Under the pieces are notes generated by a model. That model searched no databases. It had not been told where the DNA came from and saw nothing but the letters and a program-made list of their open reading frames with translations. A DNA stretch of 64,000 nt from Sialis fuliginosa (Eukaryota; Arthropoda; Insecta; Megaloptera; Sialidae): NCBI GenBank assembly GCA_961205875.1, contig OY540809.1, positions 24,130,267 through 24,194,266 of the forward strand, given 5' to 3'. A program made the position numbers and the translations under genes. Of this stretch, positions 11,336 to 23,171 are shown piece by piece. Within the stretch, counting starts at the first letter, position 1. Each line of letters begins with the position of its first letter.

Positions 11336-11565
11336 ATAGATTTTTTTTGGTAACCTTTTTTTATAAAATACTAATTTTTATTTATTTATTAGACATTGGA
11401 CTATTATTGGTTCATCATTTACCAAGATTATGCCAAATTAGTTAGGTCAAATAGTTCAGTAGTTAGAAGGCTTACAGACAGACATACAGTGTTGGTTCTA
11501 TTTTTCCAATTTCGAAATGGAACACAAAATTTTTGTCTAATCGGGATACAAAAAAAGTAAAATAA

Positions 11566-11650
11566 TTTCATCAAGCTCGGTTTAGCGGTTTAGTCGTGAA
11601 TAGGCAAACAGACAGACAGTTCCTTTCGCATTTATAATATTCAAACTAGC
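11566..11650 (-). mobile_element. Helitron-like element, 5' fragment
   Basis: About 85 bp of the 5' end: minus strand TTATAAATGCGAAAGGAACT, the CTGTCTGTCTG run and GCTAAACCGCTAAACCGAGC. The rest is missing. Confidence 0.65.
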
Positions 11651-12194
11651 TAGATAAATAAGTAAATAGGGTCTAAGGTTCATACTCACGATCAGATACA
11701 TTTAAATATGGTAACAGAAGCTTCAAATAGTTTTTACATTTTTTAAATTCGTGCGATTTCTTTTGATTTACAATTATCATACAAAGATATAGTCCACACC
11801 TTTTAAATCGAATACAACCTTGCACTGACCGTAAATAAAATTGCAAGGTGATCTGGTAAAATCATATATTGAAATAATAAATAATGAAAAAACATACGTT
11901 ATAAAGGTCAACCATATGCCCGTCCTTATTTATTAATCACTTTAATTATGTTTGTCTGTATGCGGAAATTTTATTTCCCTAAGGTCAATGAAAGTACTTG
12001 TTATAATATGTTTTAGTCTCATTACTTCGATGTGCAATAAATTTATTAAATTTCATTGAATATATTGTTACATATGATACATGTTATGGAATATAAATTA
12101 TTTTTTATTAACCACTAGAAATCTGGGCTTGTGGTTTCTTAAGTAATGGATTGTAATATTAGAGAAAATATATTTTTTCAAATAAAAATTTTGA

Positions 12195-12600
12195 ATTATA
12201 ATATTTTTAACCAACTTCAAAAAAGGAGTTTCTCAAATCGACAATGTTTGGGCATAACTCCGACAAATATGCACCGATTTGGATGATTTTTTGTTTGTTT
12301 GAAATAGTATACTCCAGAGGTAGTCAGATATGAATTTTATCAGAATATGACCATGGACTTCGAGATACGCCTTTCAAAAGGAAAAAAATAAAAAAACTTA
12401 ACAAAACGACTTCAAAAAAAAACCTAAAACACTGAAATTTATATAATAATTAAATTTTACCGTTTTTGAAGTCGGTTCTAAGCCAACAAAAAACTTTTTG
12501 AGAAAGAAAAAAATTAAACTGACTTCAAAAACTGTTAAATTTAATTATTGTATACTTTTATAATTGTGTTTTTAGGTTTTTTTAAATCGTATTTTTAGGT
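12195..12600. repeat. Dispersed repeat R4 with palindromic core
   Basis: Starts with CCAACTTCAAAAAAGGAG and 'gcataactccgacaaatatg', as in a repeat common in Lepidoptera. From about 12420 to 12560 the core is an inverted repeat: 'aacactgaaatttatataat' and 'ccgtttttgaagtcgg' on the left mirror 'gacttcaaaaactg' and 'attgtgtttttagg' on the right. An inverted copy lies at 52083-52405. Confidence 0.75.
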
Positions 12601-13659
12601 TTTTACAATATAAAAATTAATTAAAAATAAAAACAAATAATTTATGTATGTAAATGAAGGCCAGAATCTAATAAACTGAATGTTTAAGGAAGTAAAACTA
12701 TTTTTATTAAAAAAATGTAATTTTTATATTGAAAAAAAAAGTTTAAAATAAAACTGTCTGCCTAAGTAGGTCTCATGTGAATTTATGCATATATGCATTC
12801 AAACATATATGTATTGATAAATATTGTTTACATTGTATCTTAGAACCATCAAGTTAATGTTCAGAATCATGTTGAAATTCTAATTTTTGAAAATCCCTTA
12901 AAACCGAGATTTATAAACAAAGTCTTGTCTTGACTAAAAAGACGTTCTCATTTAAACTTGAAGCTCAAGAAAATTCAAAATCTTCGAATTGTCTTAACTC
13001 TAGGCCGTGTAAATTGTAACATTACAGAACTGTAATACAAATATAAAATATACAGTAAAAAGTAAATAATAAATGAATTGCAACAATGAATAATATAGTA
13101 ATTCGTTTATAGTACACTTCTTTCTATATTCTATATTCATAAGCAATATATTACTTTGGGAGAACTTTTGTAATAAATCGTCGGGGATCTATCAAAATGG
13201 TAATTCGTGTCAGAGAAGAAAAACTCACGTGAAAAGCGTCTTCATTAGTATGAAAAATGAACAAGTCGTCTAGGAAAATGACTGATGACGCATGATGAAT
13301 ATTTTTCATTCTAAATTCGGACAGCATTGCTCTCATACCTCGAAAAGGTAATTAAAAATATCCGCCATCATAAATAATCATTCCGAAATAAACCGTACAA
13401 GAAATGTGCGGTTTTTTTCTATTAATGTTTTTAAGTCGATAAAAATTAATTAATTATAACTAATGTCGTATTTTTGACGAACTATTTGAATATTTATGTT
13501 AAAAGTATACACATTAATTTGAGAAATCAAAAAAATTATGAATTCAATTGTAATTAATTAATTTAAATAGTTGATTGATGAAACGTAAAATCTGATTCAT
13601 ATGGAAAGTGAATGTATTAAAACACCTATAATGTTTTAAAAATAAAAATAAAAAGTATA

Positions 13660-14214
13660 ATGTACTGGCCCCAGTCTTGAACACTTTAAGAGCAATGTAT
13701 ACTTTTTTTTGTAATTTGCATGAACTAATGTTACTAATAAAACAAGTAGGTACTTTTTTATAAAATCAATTTAATTACCAAAGTCCACAAATATAGTTTA
13801 TTTTCTTAAATTATATGAAGCTTTTTATTTTATTTATTTTTTTCTCCAGTAATGGTCAAAGTAAAACCAGTAATGGGCACTTAGTGGTGGACACTTGCTA
13901 ATGATTACAAAACGATAAGTACTACGACACAAAAGTTATAAACTAAAAATCGTAAAGTTTGAAACAATGTATAGCAGATGCTATGATAATATAATAATTA
14001 ATAAATAGATTACACTAATAATTAGTTTAAATACCCACTATTTTGACACCCATCGGTCGATTATCATCAAATTAAACTGTTTTACAGTTGATTGTCTATA
14101 GATTATGATTCAGTAAATGTAGTAATCAAATATCAACAGATAATTTTAATTTAGTACATTTAATTAAACAGGTGTCCAACACTGGGGTATTGTCAAAGAC
14201 TGGTGCCAATACCT
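13660..14214 (-). mobile_element. TA-target MITE family M, copy 1 (555 bp)
   Basis: One of seven copies in the window. The family terminus is AGGTACTGGCACCAGTCTTG, with TA flanking both ends (TA at 13658-13659 and 14215-14216). Internal landmarks are two CCAGTAATGG motifs in opposite settings, TTGATATTTGATTAC, and 'caatttaattaccaaagt'. This copy is reversed relative to copies 2 and 4-7. No coding capacity; TA duplication suggests a Tc1/mariner-type helper. Confidence 0.85.
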
Positions 14215-14415
14215 TATATAAATTAAAGAAACCCGTATAAATCTAAATAACGAAATGAACCACTTAGAAGTCGATACAACAAATTCCACACAAACACAAC
14301 TGATAAAATCGATAGTTTCAAGACATACAAATAGAAAGTTAAAATTTAAGTATAATAAATGACATATTAATGATAATATAACAAACTACATAATAATAAA
14401 CAAAATATAAATTAC

Positions 14416-14479
14416 CTTAAGATAATTGAATATAGTAGAATAAATAAACAAGACACAAATTAACACAATGTGGTATCAG
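14416..14479 (-). other. Proposed non-coding first exon of the 9.0-kb gene
   Basis: Begins about 29 nt downstream of the TATA box and ends in ATCTTAAG just before GTAAT at 14415-14411. The exon contains no ATG. Joining to the acceptor at 9435 gives a 5' UTR of about 72 nt before the start codon. The transcription start is inferred from TATA spacing only. Confidence 0.5.
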
Positions 14480-14498
14480 GCAAGAGATGGTCTGCTGA

Positions 14499-14508
14499 CT
14501 TATATATA
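14499..14508 (-). promoter_or_regulatory. TATA box of a minus-strand promoter
   Basis: TATATATAAG on the minus strand, preceded upstream (14520-14640) by an unusually GC-rich stretch for this window, including CCGCGGCAAGG, CTACGGCACCGTC and TTCCGC. GC-rich upstream DNA, TATA, a short leader and a consensus donor together look like a promoter reading toward the 9.0-kb gene. Confidence 0.55.
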
Positions 14509-14639
14509 TTATACATAGTCACCCCCCACAAATAGCGGAACCTGGTGTGTGTGGTGATGATCTCTAGGTACCTTGGTAGACGGTGCCGTAGGGTTCGCGG
14601 TACTAGACCTTGCCGCGGATGAAGAAAATAAAGTCAAGG

Positions 14640-15007
14640 TTCAGATGCTGACACTGAAAGTCTATTGAACTTAAAAAATATGATCAATAAACGGAAATAG
14701 AACTGTTGTGTTAAATTTGCAGGTTTTTTTTGCTGTGATTCATTGTTTTTGAGTATGTATTTAAAAAGAAGTGGCTTAATATTTATTTTTATTTTTTTTA
14801 TGGCCTTTGTTTTCGCATTTAGCCAGAAACTGTGCTGTATCACTTAAACATATATTTTAAAACATATCACACTGGACACATGACGGGATGAGGATATTGC
14901 TGCTGGACCGATCAGCGCAGGTGTGCTTAATATTTCACGTATTTGTTAATACATTATATTGGTCATTTTAATTTCTATACGAATGAAATGTAATAATTCT
15001 GTTATTT
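14640..15007. other. Gene-free sequence upstream of the promoter
   Basis: AT-rich with no recognised repeat. It would be the distal upstream region of the minus-strand gene; no specific operator is evident. Confidence 0.5.
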
Positions 15008-15680
15008 TTAGGGTTCCGTAGAAAATTAGGAACTCTTATACTTTCACTCTGTCCGTCCGTCCGTCCGTCTGTTTATGTAAATTTTATACCGATTAAGATG
15101 AAATTTGGTATACGGACATAGATTGATAACCTAAAAACAGAAATAAAGAGATTTTGAAAAAAACAAAAACTCTCCTCATCTTATATGGAGTATTTTATAA
15201 GTATCTCCTAAAATGCAACAAAAAATGTTTTAGAACCTTTTGATTTTAATCTCCAGTCACGATATATTTACTTTGAATGTCGTTATCAGAGCATCCCCCC
15301 TTTAATTTCTAAATTATGGATTCAAAAAATCTGAAAAATTCCAGAATGTAGCTTTTAAATAGTACTTTTACTGAAAATTATAACGAACACTGTCAAAAAA
15401 TTTTTGGGCCACCTTCCCATAGACTAAAAGTAAACTCACATTTTTTTTCACATACCCCATTAAGTGGGATTTTTTTAGATAGGTCTCCTAAAATGCAATA
15501 AAAAATATTTTAGGACCTTTTGATTTTGATCCTTCAGTCACGATACATTTGCTTTTCAATGTCATTGTCAGATCGTCTTCCTCCCTCTAATTTCTAAACA
15601 ATCGATTCAAAAAATCTGAAAAAAATCCAAAATGAAGCTTTTAATTAGTACTTTCAATGAAAATTATAACAAATCCTATA
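15008..15680. repeat. 'GGGTTCCGTA' dispersed repeat with an internal 280-bp tandem duplication
   Basis: Opens with AGGGTTCCGTAGAAAATTAG and a (GTCC)n run, a widespread lepidopteran repeat. Inside, 'tctcctaaaatgcaa.aaaaa', 'ccttttgattttgatc', 'cagtcacgata.attt' and 'aatttctaaa..at.gattc' occur twice (from 15201 and 15481, period 280 bp). A short deleted relative is at 56500-56640, and the same terminus appears inverted near 44985-45000. Confidence 0.75.
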
Positions 15681-17300
15681 GTACAAATATTTTATGAACA
15701 TTTTTGAAATAATTCTTTTTTATTATGATGTTCCTTTTTATTTACATATAATATGATATGAAAAGTTGAAATTCGAATAACGAAATTTGACAATTTTTTT
15801 TTTATGTTTTCAACTTCATCAAAAGAATGTTTATAATAAAGAAAATGGCGTGAAAAGCTGAAATTTTCATAAAAATTTGACGTACAGTCGCATGTAGAAG
15901 TGATCTTCCCCTTTTCATTCAAATTCGCTTATCACAAACTTATTGTTAGTAGGCTCCTCTCATTTGATTATTATAATATTTAAATCATGTACCAAACAAA
16001 GTCAGATATTTTGAAACCCATTTGCTGCGTTTATAGTACTCATATACAGGGTGGTCCGGTTTGGGATACAGATATTTTTAGAGCTGATTCCTTGGCTCAT
16101 TGTGAGTGAAAAATTGTACGGGAAGGTGGGGTCTATCTTCAACACCCTCTGAGCTACAGGATGTTTAAAAACATCCTTCAGAGCAGTACTTACAAACAAA
16201 GATTATCTCATAACTTCCAAAGCAACGTAATTAGAACAACCACAATAAGTCAGTTTCATAGGTAATCAACTAACGCATTTTTCAGTATTAGCGTTATTGC
16301 TATCCGTGTTTCCAGTTCAGAGTTATTGCTCATCAAAGTAAAAAAATATGTTTTAAATTTTTATGAAAAAGACATTTTTCACCAAAAGTGCCTTTAATAT
16401 ATGGTATTTTTTATCATTATTTTGGTGTGTCATAATATTACCTACAAATTCGCTATACCAAGTTTGAACCTGGGTCTTAAAGTTTTCCAGTTATAAATTT
16501 ATCTAAATAATCCCCAAAGTGACTATTTAAATGACCTTATTAAATGAAACACTAATAAATTTGTTTATTTATAATTACATAATTAATTTTAAAATTATGT
16601 AAATTATCATTAATAATAAAATTCTGTAATTATAAACAAATATGTTAAACTTTATATAAAATTAATTAATGAAATAGACGTATCTTTGTGATTTTATTTA
16701 AAATAATGTAAGTATATAAGCTCCGCTCTAGAAAAGGATAACCGATGATATTTGTCTTAATATTTTCGAATCTGTTGTAAACGATTTTGACCTTTACGAC
16801 GTCAGATTTCTGAATCCCATAGTACGAGTACATAGGTAAAAATATGTACACAACAGTTGGTCTTCTCTCTGGTATCAGAAATTATTGTAGTCCTGTGGAA
16901 CAAAAAACGATTCATTATTTCTTACAATAAATATTCTGTTGGTATTCTTCCAATATTCACAATTCATTTATCTTATATGTAAAATGTAAATTAGTTGAAT
17001 TTTTATAATTATAAATCAATATTTTTTAATGATAAAATTTATTTGACACAAATGTTTTTAAATACCTATAAAATTATTCTTTTTATACCTATATACGTGT
17101 ACATTAACAGGGTTAATCTAGTGGTAATACACTTAACGCTTAAAAAAGGACATTAGTTCCATTAAAAATCAATAAAATCTATCAAGCAGACAACATACGT
17201 GGTTTATTTTCTCAAAGTTTTTTTTTCCAAAACCCATAACTCAGTTTCGTATGTTAAATCAAGCGATTTCTCTGAGATAATTTTTTGTTCATTTATTTCT
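15681..17300. other. Gene-free; one possible mariner-type end
   Basis: At 16043 the sequence ATACAGGGTGGTCCGG resembles the ACAGGGTG termini of Tc1/mariner elements, followed by 'ctgagctacaggatgttt'. I could not find a matching right end. Otherwise unrecognised AT-rich sequence; none of the short frames here looks coding. Confidence 0.45.
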
Positions 17301-17462
17301 CGCGCAGAAATTTGGCGAAATCAATCAAAACTGAAAAAAATAAAACACCCCCCGAAATAAAAAACGCGACCGGAGTTTCGCGGAATGCTCGACTTCCTGT
17401 TGGGCGTTTTCACGGAAACCGGTCGTTACGTTCGCATAAATTGTGTGAAAATTTTATTTCAG

Positions 17463-17532
17463 ATGTCTTCATCTGCATGCAAGCAGGGCGCATTCACGCA
17501 TTTATATCATTTTTTATCGTTTGAAGACACTG
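17463..17532 (+). other. Candidate 70-nt coding exon
   Basis: Acceptor GAAAATTTTATTTCAG ends at 17462 and donor CTG|GTATGT begins at 17533. The exon opens with ATG and stays open: MSSSACKQGAFTHLYHFLSF-EDT. Upstream 17300-17440 is CpG-rich compared with the window (GCGACCGGAGTTTCGCGG). Against it: the exon is short, no partner exon is seen, and such signals can occur by chance in 64 kb. Confidence 0.3.
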
Positions 17533-17924
17533 GTATGTACCCTACAAAACCATTATCTATATTGTCCAGTTTCCCGAAAATATAAAAATATCAGATTTCT
17601 TTATTGTTCTTAGAAGTTATAGTTAAAAAAACAAAACAAAAAAAAACAAAACGTTTTGTATTATTTTATGTAGTTAGGGGCAAAATTTTAAAACAATTAT
17701 ATCTCATTTTTTTTCGATTTGCTAGTAAAGATGAATAAAAAAGTTATTTAACAATTGTAATAACTTTGACAGTATCTCATTATAGCAATCATAATTCACT
17801 ATATTAATAATTATAAAAATATTCACAATATTGCAGAAAATTAATAAAAAAAAAAAAAAAACCGAAAATAAATATTATAACCTACATATATATTTCATTG
17901 TATTATTTGTATTATTAGCTATGC
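17533..17924. other. Gene-free AT-rich sequence
   Basis: Homopolymer A runs near 17625-17650 and 17847-17862; nothing else recognised. Confidence 0.5.
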
Positions 17925-18271
17925 CCGCGGCTTCGCTGGCGTGAACTACGGAATTATTGTTTAGGTTTTTTGAAAAATATCGTTGATTTATTTTAGATCT
18001 TTTTATTTTATACAGTTCATTACAATATTATATTGTTCAATATTTAACGATTTAGGCAGCGTATTGCAAAAGAGTGCGCTGGTGGCAAACTTTTTTCCGA
18101 CTTGATTTACTATTATCATCACCTACCTAACATAACAAAATATATCCTATAACCAGGACAAAGAACATAACTATGAATTAAAAAAAACACGTGAATCGGA
18201 TAAGCGGTTCTTGAGTGATTAGTGATAAGTGCACTAACGGACAGACAGACAGACATATTATATATTTATAA
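17925..18271 (-). mobile_element. Helitron-like family 2, full-length copy
   Basis: The minus strand ends CACGCCAGCGAAGCCGCGGG-CATAGCTAA, with a GCGAAGCCGC hairpin and CTAA terminus, followed by host T (plus-strand A at 17924). The other end has the CTGTCTGTCTGTCCG run. Internal landmarks are 'tccgacttgatttactatta' and 'attgttcaatatttaacg', shared with 56830-57140; 57710-57842 shares the 'ttcaatatttaa' part. Confidence 0.75.
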
Positions 18272-18774
18272 GTTTATTTCTATATTATTTTGAGTGAATA
18301 TTTATATAAGTAATTTTTGGTAAATCGACATTTTTAATTCAATCCAAACTCATAAGGTTTAAACTATGTCTCAATTTTTTACTTAAAAACAATTTCAATC
18401 TTAACATCGACCTAATAAATAGTCCACTTCTTCTTCAGATAACGGTGGGTTTTATATACTTTACTTATAGAGTTGGAATTGCAGAGCAATTTATCGAATT
18501 GATCTGTATTTTAATCTATCTGCTAAATATATATACCTAATATAAATAAAAACAAATAATATATTTAATTGTCGGACTAGAACCAAGCCTTTTTAACATA
18601 AAATTTGTGAAGAAAAAAAATTATAAAATTATCTAACTAATAATTAATTTCGTTCAAATAAAAAAAAAACTAGTATCTTTTTCATACCTTTTTTTAAAGT
18701 TCAGGGACAATTTCAGCATATATGTTAGCAGTGACAAGTTACATACAGGCTGACATACATATATACAGGCTGAT

Positions 18775-19324
18775 TCAGATTAATGGGTTAGAGTTAGACT
18801 TTAACAGTTAATAAAAAAATGTATTTTAAGAAAAATCATTGATACATAACCAATATTATTACTGGTAAAAGAATTATAGATTGTTATTTTTCAATAAGGA
18901 TCCATTCCAGGGGTTGTATTTACACGAACTTTTTTCGTAAAATCAACGAATGAGAATTATTTTGTATAATTTGAGTTATCAATATTTTTTTGTAATGACA
19001 TTTTTCAAAAATAATTTAATCTATATCAAATTAGCAAAGTACATTTTTATGTACATTTTATCATATAATCATATATGTATCAAGCTAAGAAAATTAACAG
19101 AAGAAGAAAAAATAAATAGGTCTAAAGTTCCCATATATATTATTATTGGTTGATATTTAAAATCGATAACATTTTATAGATATTAAACCCTGTATTAAAT
19201 TTCATAACTGTGTCGCAATGGCTTCTCAAGATAATTACGAAGAACATATGGAAACACTTTTTGCTTAATATACCTTCCTCGATCAACTATTAATGTTTGA
19301 CATGCTAGTTATGAATCACTCTGT
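18775..19324. mobile_element. Tc1/mariner-like MITE, about 550 bp
   Basis: Inverted ends: left ATATACAGGCTGATTCA, right (complement) ATATACAGAGTGATTCA, 15 of 17 identical. ACAGGSTGATTCA termini inside TA-rich targets are typical of Tc1/mariner derivatives in insects. The frame at 18950-19153 is AT-driven and has no transposase motif. Confidence 0.65.
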
Positions 19325-19371
19325 ATATGTATTTAAATTAGAATATTTTTTTATAGTGCGAATATTACCTA

Positions 19372-19702
19372 TCTATACTATTATTATAAATGTGAAAGTG
19401 TTTCTGTCTATCTGCTTGTTACATTTTCACGGCTAAACCGCTGAACCGATCTTGATGAAATTTGGCAAGGAGATAGATTGCATTCTGTGGAAGAACAAAA
19501 GCTACTTTGTATCTCGAAAAAAATGTTAGATACGCGCGAAGGTTATACTTTTTTGGCGTAGACATCTAGCGTGCAAACCTATTTTATCGACTATATTATA
19601 ACAAAAATCTGTATTATCTATCTTATTATGTACCTAACATAATATCAGGGTGTTGATTCACAAACCTAAACACGCGAACGAAGTCGCGCGGGTAATAGCT
19701 AA
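19372..19702 (+). mobile_element. Helitron-like non-autonomous element, complete (331 bp)
   Basis: The best plus-strand copy of family 1. It starts TCTATACTATTATTATAAAT directly after host A (19371), contains CGGCTAAACCGCTGAACCGA and 'tgatgaaatttggcaaggag', and ends ACGCGAACGAAGTCGCGCGG-GTAATAGCTAA. 5' TC, 3' hairpin and CTRR are the diagnostic Helitron ends. No rep/helicase coding, so it must be mobilised in trans. Confidence 0.85.
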
Positions 19703-20484
19703 AATTTTTATATCTTAACAAGACGACTTTTTTGATTTAGAATCCTTGATTCTTACAACCCTGATCATATTAAATGTAAACACATTTTCTAAGAAACAAT
19801 ATAAATAATTTTCATTGACGAAAACCAACAATTACAATTTTCCTTGCATTAGCAATGATAAGACTGAACTAGTTTATAGATCCCATGGTCTCTGATTACT
19901 CACCAAAACAAAATACTAGCCGATATTAATATACTATAAACACAATACTATAACCCATATCTACAGTGTATTATCAATGGGGGACCTTCCATTCTCTACC
20001 AGCCTTCATTGGATTCTTGTTACCGATTATTTTAATATTGCGCTCGGTTGTGTAAGTGTATAATGTATAGTATAGAGAGATAAATACTTACGTGATTTCT
20101 CACATGGGTCAAATAATATGTGTAAAAATTATTTGAAGGTTAAGAGTTCGATGCATTTTGGTGACCTTGTTTTTGGCCATTTAACTGGATATAACGTGTT
20201 TTAAATTGGTCTGTATTGTAAAATAAATGTAACAAGCAGTTTACATTCCAATTCTTAACATTATTATAATTTATACGTTGGCGTGCTAAATAAACATATT
20301 TTCTGATTCTGGTCAAAAATGTAAAACTATATTTTATTTTATTATGAATGCTTTAATTAACGAATAAAAAAATGCACCAAAATATGAAATTTTGAGATGA
20401 AAATAATTTATATATATATATGTACATTATACATATATGCAAAACTTACAATCCTATAAATATCTTCTCCCCATTAAAAAAAAT
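19703..20484. other. Gene-free AT-rich sequence
   Basis: No supported feature. Confidence 0.5.
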
Positions 20485-20526
20485 CGGCTAATCAATACTA
20501 CACATAAGTGAAGTATTGATTAGCCG
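20485..20526. repeat. Perfect 15-bp hairpin
   Basis: CGGCTAATCAATACT (20485-20499) and its exact complement AGTATTGATTAGCCG (20512-20526) flank a 12-nt loop. It is too short for a microRNA precursor and has no T-run. It may be a minimal foldback relic or a protein-binding palindrome. Confidence 0.8.
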
Positions 20527-20754
20527 GTGTTCCAGACCAAGCTTCTCCATTATTAAAAAAAAATTATAATTTTAATTTTAAAATTTTCTTAACAAAAGTT
20601 GTTAATTTAAATATATTTTTTAAGATAAAGTACTAATTGATATATCATTCCATTTAAAATTTTTGAATTATCCCCAATTGAAGTTTTGCATTTTTGATAT
20701 AAAAAGAGTAAAAACTTTTAATCATTTTTTAAATTAGTTAAGTCAAATAATTTC

Positions 20755-20835
20755 TTACTGTTACCTGCGACTTCGTTCGCGTGGAATTTCAGGTTATAGT
20801 GAAAACAACACCATGAAGTTAGGTTAGGTTTTTCT
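20755..20835 (-). mobile_element. Helitron-like family 1, 3' fragment
   Basis: The minus strand ends CACGCGAACGAAGTCGCAGG-TAACAGTAAG: the hairpin is intact, the CTAG terminus mutated. The fragment stops in a 'gttaggttaggt' tract, the same point where the 3831 copy starts. Confidence 0.65.
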
Positions 20836-21509
20836 TTATAATTAAAATGGTATAATCAGAATTATGAAAATGTAATAACTAAATGTCATTATAATTTATA
20901 GTTTATTATAGTAATGATAAATAACATCGCAATATAAAAGAAACTTTTTGTATTCATGAAGGGTTAAAAATTTACGTAGCAAACTTTCGACACATACAAA
21001 AAATAATCTCTCCATCTGACACAAAATTGGACACTGAAAGTTTCTTTAGAAATTCAACCATAACCGAAATAAAAATGAACGAATGGGTATACAGGCCGTG
21101 AGTATATTTTCTGGATACGTTGTTACGATTATTGTTGCTGGTGTGGGAGTTCCCGAGGGATCACTCAGCCCGTTGCAAGTTCATTTAAGTTGTTGTCGCT
21201 CAGCACTCCCTTGCTTCCAGTAGAGGAAATGAAAATTGCCTGGACTGATGAAAATTAATAGTTAAACGGCGTTACTTGTTTTTTATTTGATTTTCCTTCC
21301 CTTTTTTCCGACGCCTGTTTTATTTTTTAATGGGCGGAATTTTTCACATTCAAGATTAGAAAAATGTGCAGGTGATATTTTATATACTTCTTCTTTGTAT
21401 GTTAATTGTCTGTACATTTTCTTTAATATTTTGTGCTTTGATACTAACTTCTTTGTCAAATGTATTCTTGGCAAAAAGGAAGATGCGCTTTATATACATT
21501 ATATAATTT
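20836..21509. other. Gene-free; one less AT-rich patch
   Basis: Stretch 21125-21245 (TGTGGGAGTTCCCGAGGGAT, CTCAGCCCGTTGCAAG, CTCAGCACTCCCTTGC) is GC-richer than its surroundings and has an acceptor-like CTTGCTTCCAG at 21209-21219. I cannot define an exon from it. Confidence 0.4.
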
Positions 21510-21965
21510 TAATCCGTATCAAGTGGTCCAGAATTAAATTAAATATGGTTGCTTGACCATTCTTAAAAAAAATGATTTTCTATGTGCAATTACCCTAACA
21601 TGTTATAGTTCAAAATGAACATTTTGTTTTACAGGGAGCAGAATTTTTTGCACTTTAAAAGGTTTATGGAATATCTCAGCATTTACTTACTCTATCAACA
21701 TGGGTCTAAAAGCAAATTGTTCAGGAAAAAACGTGCTACAAGATTACTGTTATACATGTTCTTCTAAATGTAATTCTAAAGGGTTCATTTTCGTCCTAAA
21801 ATTTTTAAATTTCATTTTCAAGGACATTTTTTTGCAGGAAAGGGTAAAGTTAACAAGTCAAATATTTTTTAATGACTTTTCACTAACCAATCAAAAAAAT
21901 TATGAAAAATTCGAGAAAAACCATAGCTTCCTGAACATCGATACCAAATTTTATCAAAATCAATA
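21510..21965 (+). mobile_element. Long-TIR element, diverged arm fragment ('right' subtype)
   Basis: Matches one arm of the element at 53871-55561 (read from its right end), from AATCCGTATCAAGTGGTCC through 'aattaccctaacatgtta', 'cactttaaaaggttta', 'atatctcagc', 'ctaaaagcaaattgttcag' and 'gttaacaagtcaaatatttt'. Its subterminal stretch GAATTAAATTAAATATGGTT is the right-arm version. The apparent 89-residue frame 21700-21969 lies inside the repeat and is not a gene. Confidence 0.75.
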
Positions 21966-22371
21966 TTAAATATTAAACTTAATTTATAACCAGCATGTGT
22001 TCAATCAATATTTTCATAACAAAACATATTGTTTAAAAATAAAATCAACAAATAATGATTTATAGTAACTGATGAAGAAACTTAAACAAAATAAATACAA
22101 GAAAATGTAACTTACAAGAGTGTAATTGTTATTTTCCACGTTGTAATCAATCTATGTACACACAGAAAGAGCAGACGCTTTTAAATAGTTAAACAAACGT
22201 GCTTGTATAAGATGAACAGCGCATTTCCGGTAATTGAATCCGGGACATCACTCTCCGGAAATGATTGCACTTGATTGTGGAACGTCTTCAGTTTTTCTTG
22301 TTATTGTTGTTCTGCTATTCAAAACTCAAAACAATACAATTGAGTAAGCAGAAAAAATAAACAAACAATTA
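21966..22371. other. Gene-free AT-rich sequence
   Basis: Nothing recognised. Confidence 0.5.
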
Positions 22372-22893
22372 AGGTAATGGCGCCAGTCTTGAATTATACT
22401 CCAGTGTTGGACTTTTGTTTAATTTAATGTACCTACTAAATTATAAATATTTGTTGATATTTGATTACTGCCATTACTGAATCATAATCTATAGACAATT
22501 AACTGTAAAAACATCTTAATTCTATGATAATCGACCAAACGTTTAAACTAATTATTATACAATACAAAATATATTTATTAATTAGTATATTATCATAACA
22601 TCTGCTTTACATTGTTCCAAAGTTTACGATTATTTATTTTATAACTTTTGTGTCATAGTACCTATTATTTTGTAATCATTAGGAAGTACAGCACTGAGTG
22701 CTTATTATTGGTTTTACTTTGTCCATTATTAGAAAAAAACATAAACAAAAGAAAAGGCTATCATTTTGTAATTAAATTGTATTTTAATAAAGAGATATTT
22801 GTTTTATAGATAACATAAATTCATGCAATTACAAAAAAGAAGCCAATCAATCCCAAAAAACTCTTAAAGTGGTCATGACTGATGCCAGTACCT
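22372..22893 (+). mobile_element. TA-target MITE family M, copy 2 (522 bp)
   Basis: Left AGGTAATGGCGCCAGTCTTG, right complement AGGTACTGGCATCAGTCATG, TA flanks at 22370-22371 and 22894-22895. Interior as in the other copies (TTGATATTTGATTACTGCCA, 'ctttgtccattatta'). Confidence 0.85.
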
Positions 22894-23163
22894 TAATTAT
22901 TGTGTGTCTATAAAAACATTGCTTCTGTCGATTAGTTTGAATTATTTATCTATAATAGGGTGGTAGGATTTTGGTGATTATATTTTTCGGTTTTATGTGA
23001 AATATTTTTTATTTTTGATGTTTTAAGAAACCCCATTGAAATTTTTAAGAGGTGGCTCACGTATTTAAAAAAATGTAAAATTATTTAATAGTTTTTAATT
23101 CAATTTCTCATTATCTGATTTTTTTATATTTGGTAATAATAAAACTAACGGCTACATGTATCA
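22894..23163. other. Gene-free AT-rich sequence
   Basis: Nothing recognised between copy 2 of family M and the hAT element. Confidence 0.5.
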
Positions 23164-23171
23164 TCGTACAC

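Larger units (their letters stand above)
9435..14415 (-). other. Proposed 4,981-bp intron in the 5' UTR of the 9.0-kb gene
   Basis: Donor AAG|GTAAT at 14416/14415 and acceptor TTCTTCCAG at 9435-9443 fit consensus on the minus strand. The interior holds Helitron fragments, a MITE and dispersed repeats, and no convincing coding exon. A copy of 'caacgtttcgtc.cacattg' sits at 9854, matching 8943 on the other side of the CDS. The minus-strand frame 13151-13336 is less AT-rich than its surroundings and includes splice-like sites, but I cannot support it as coding. Confidence 0.5.
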
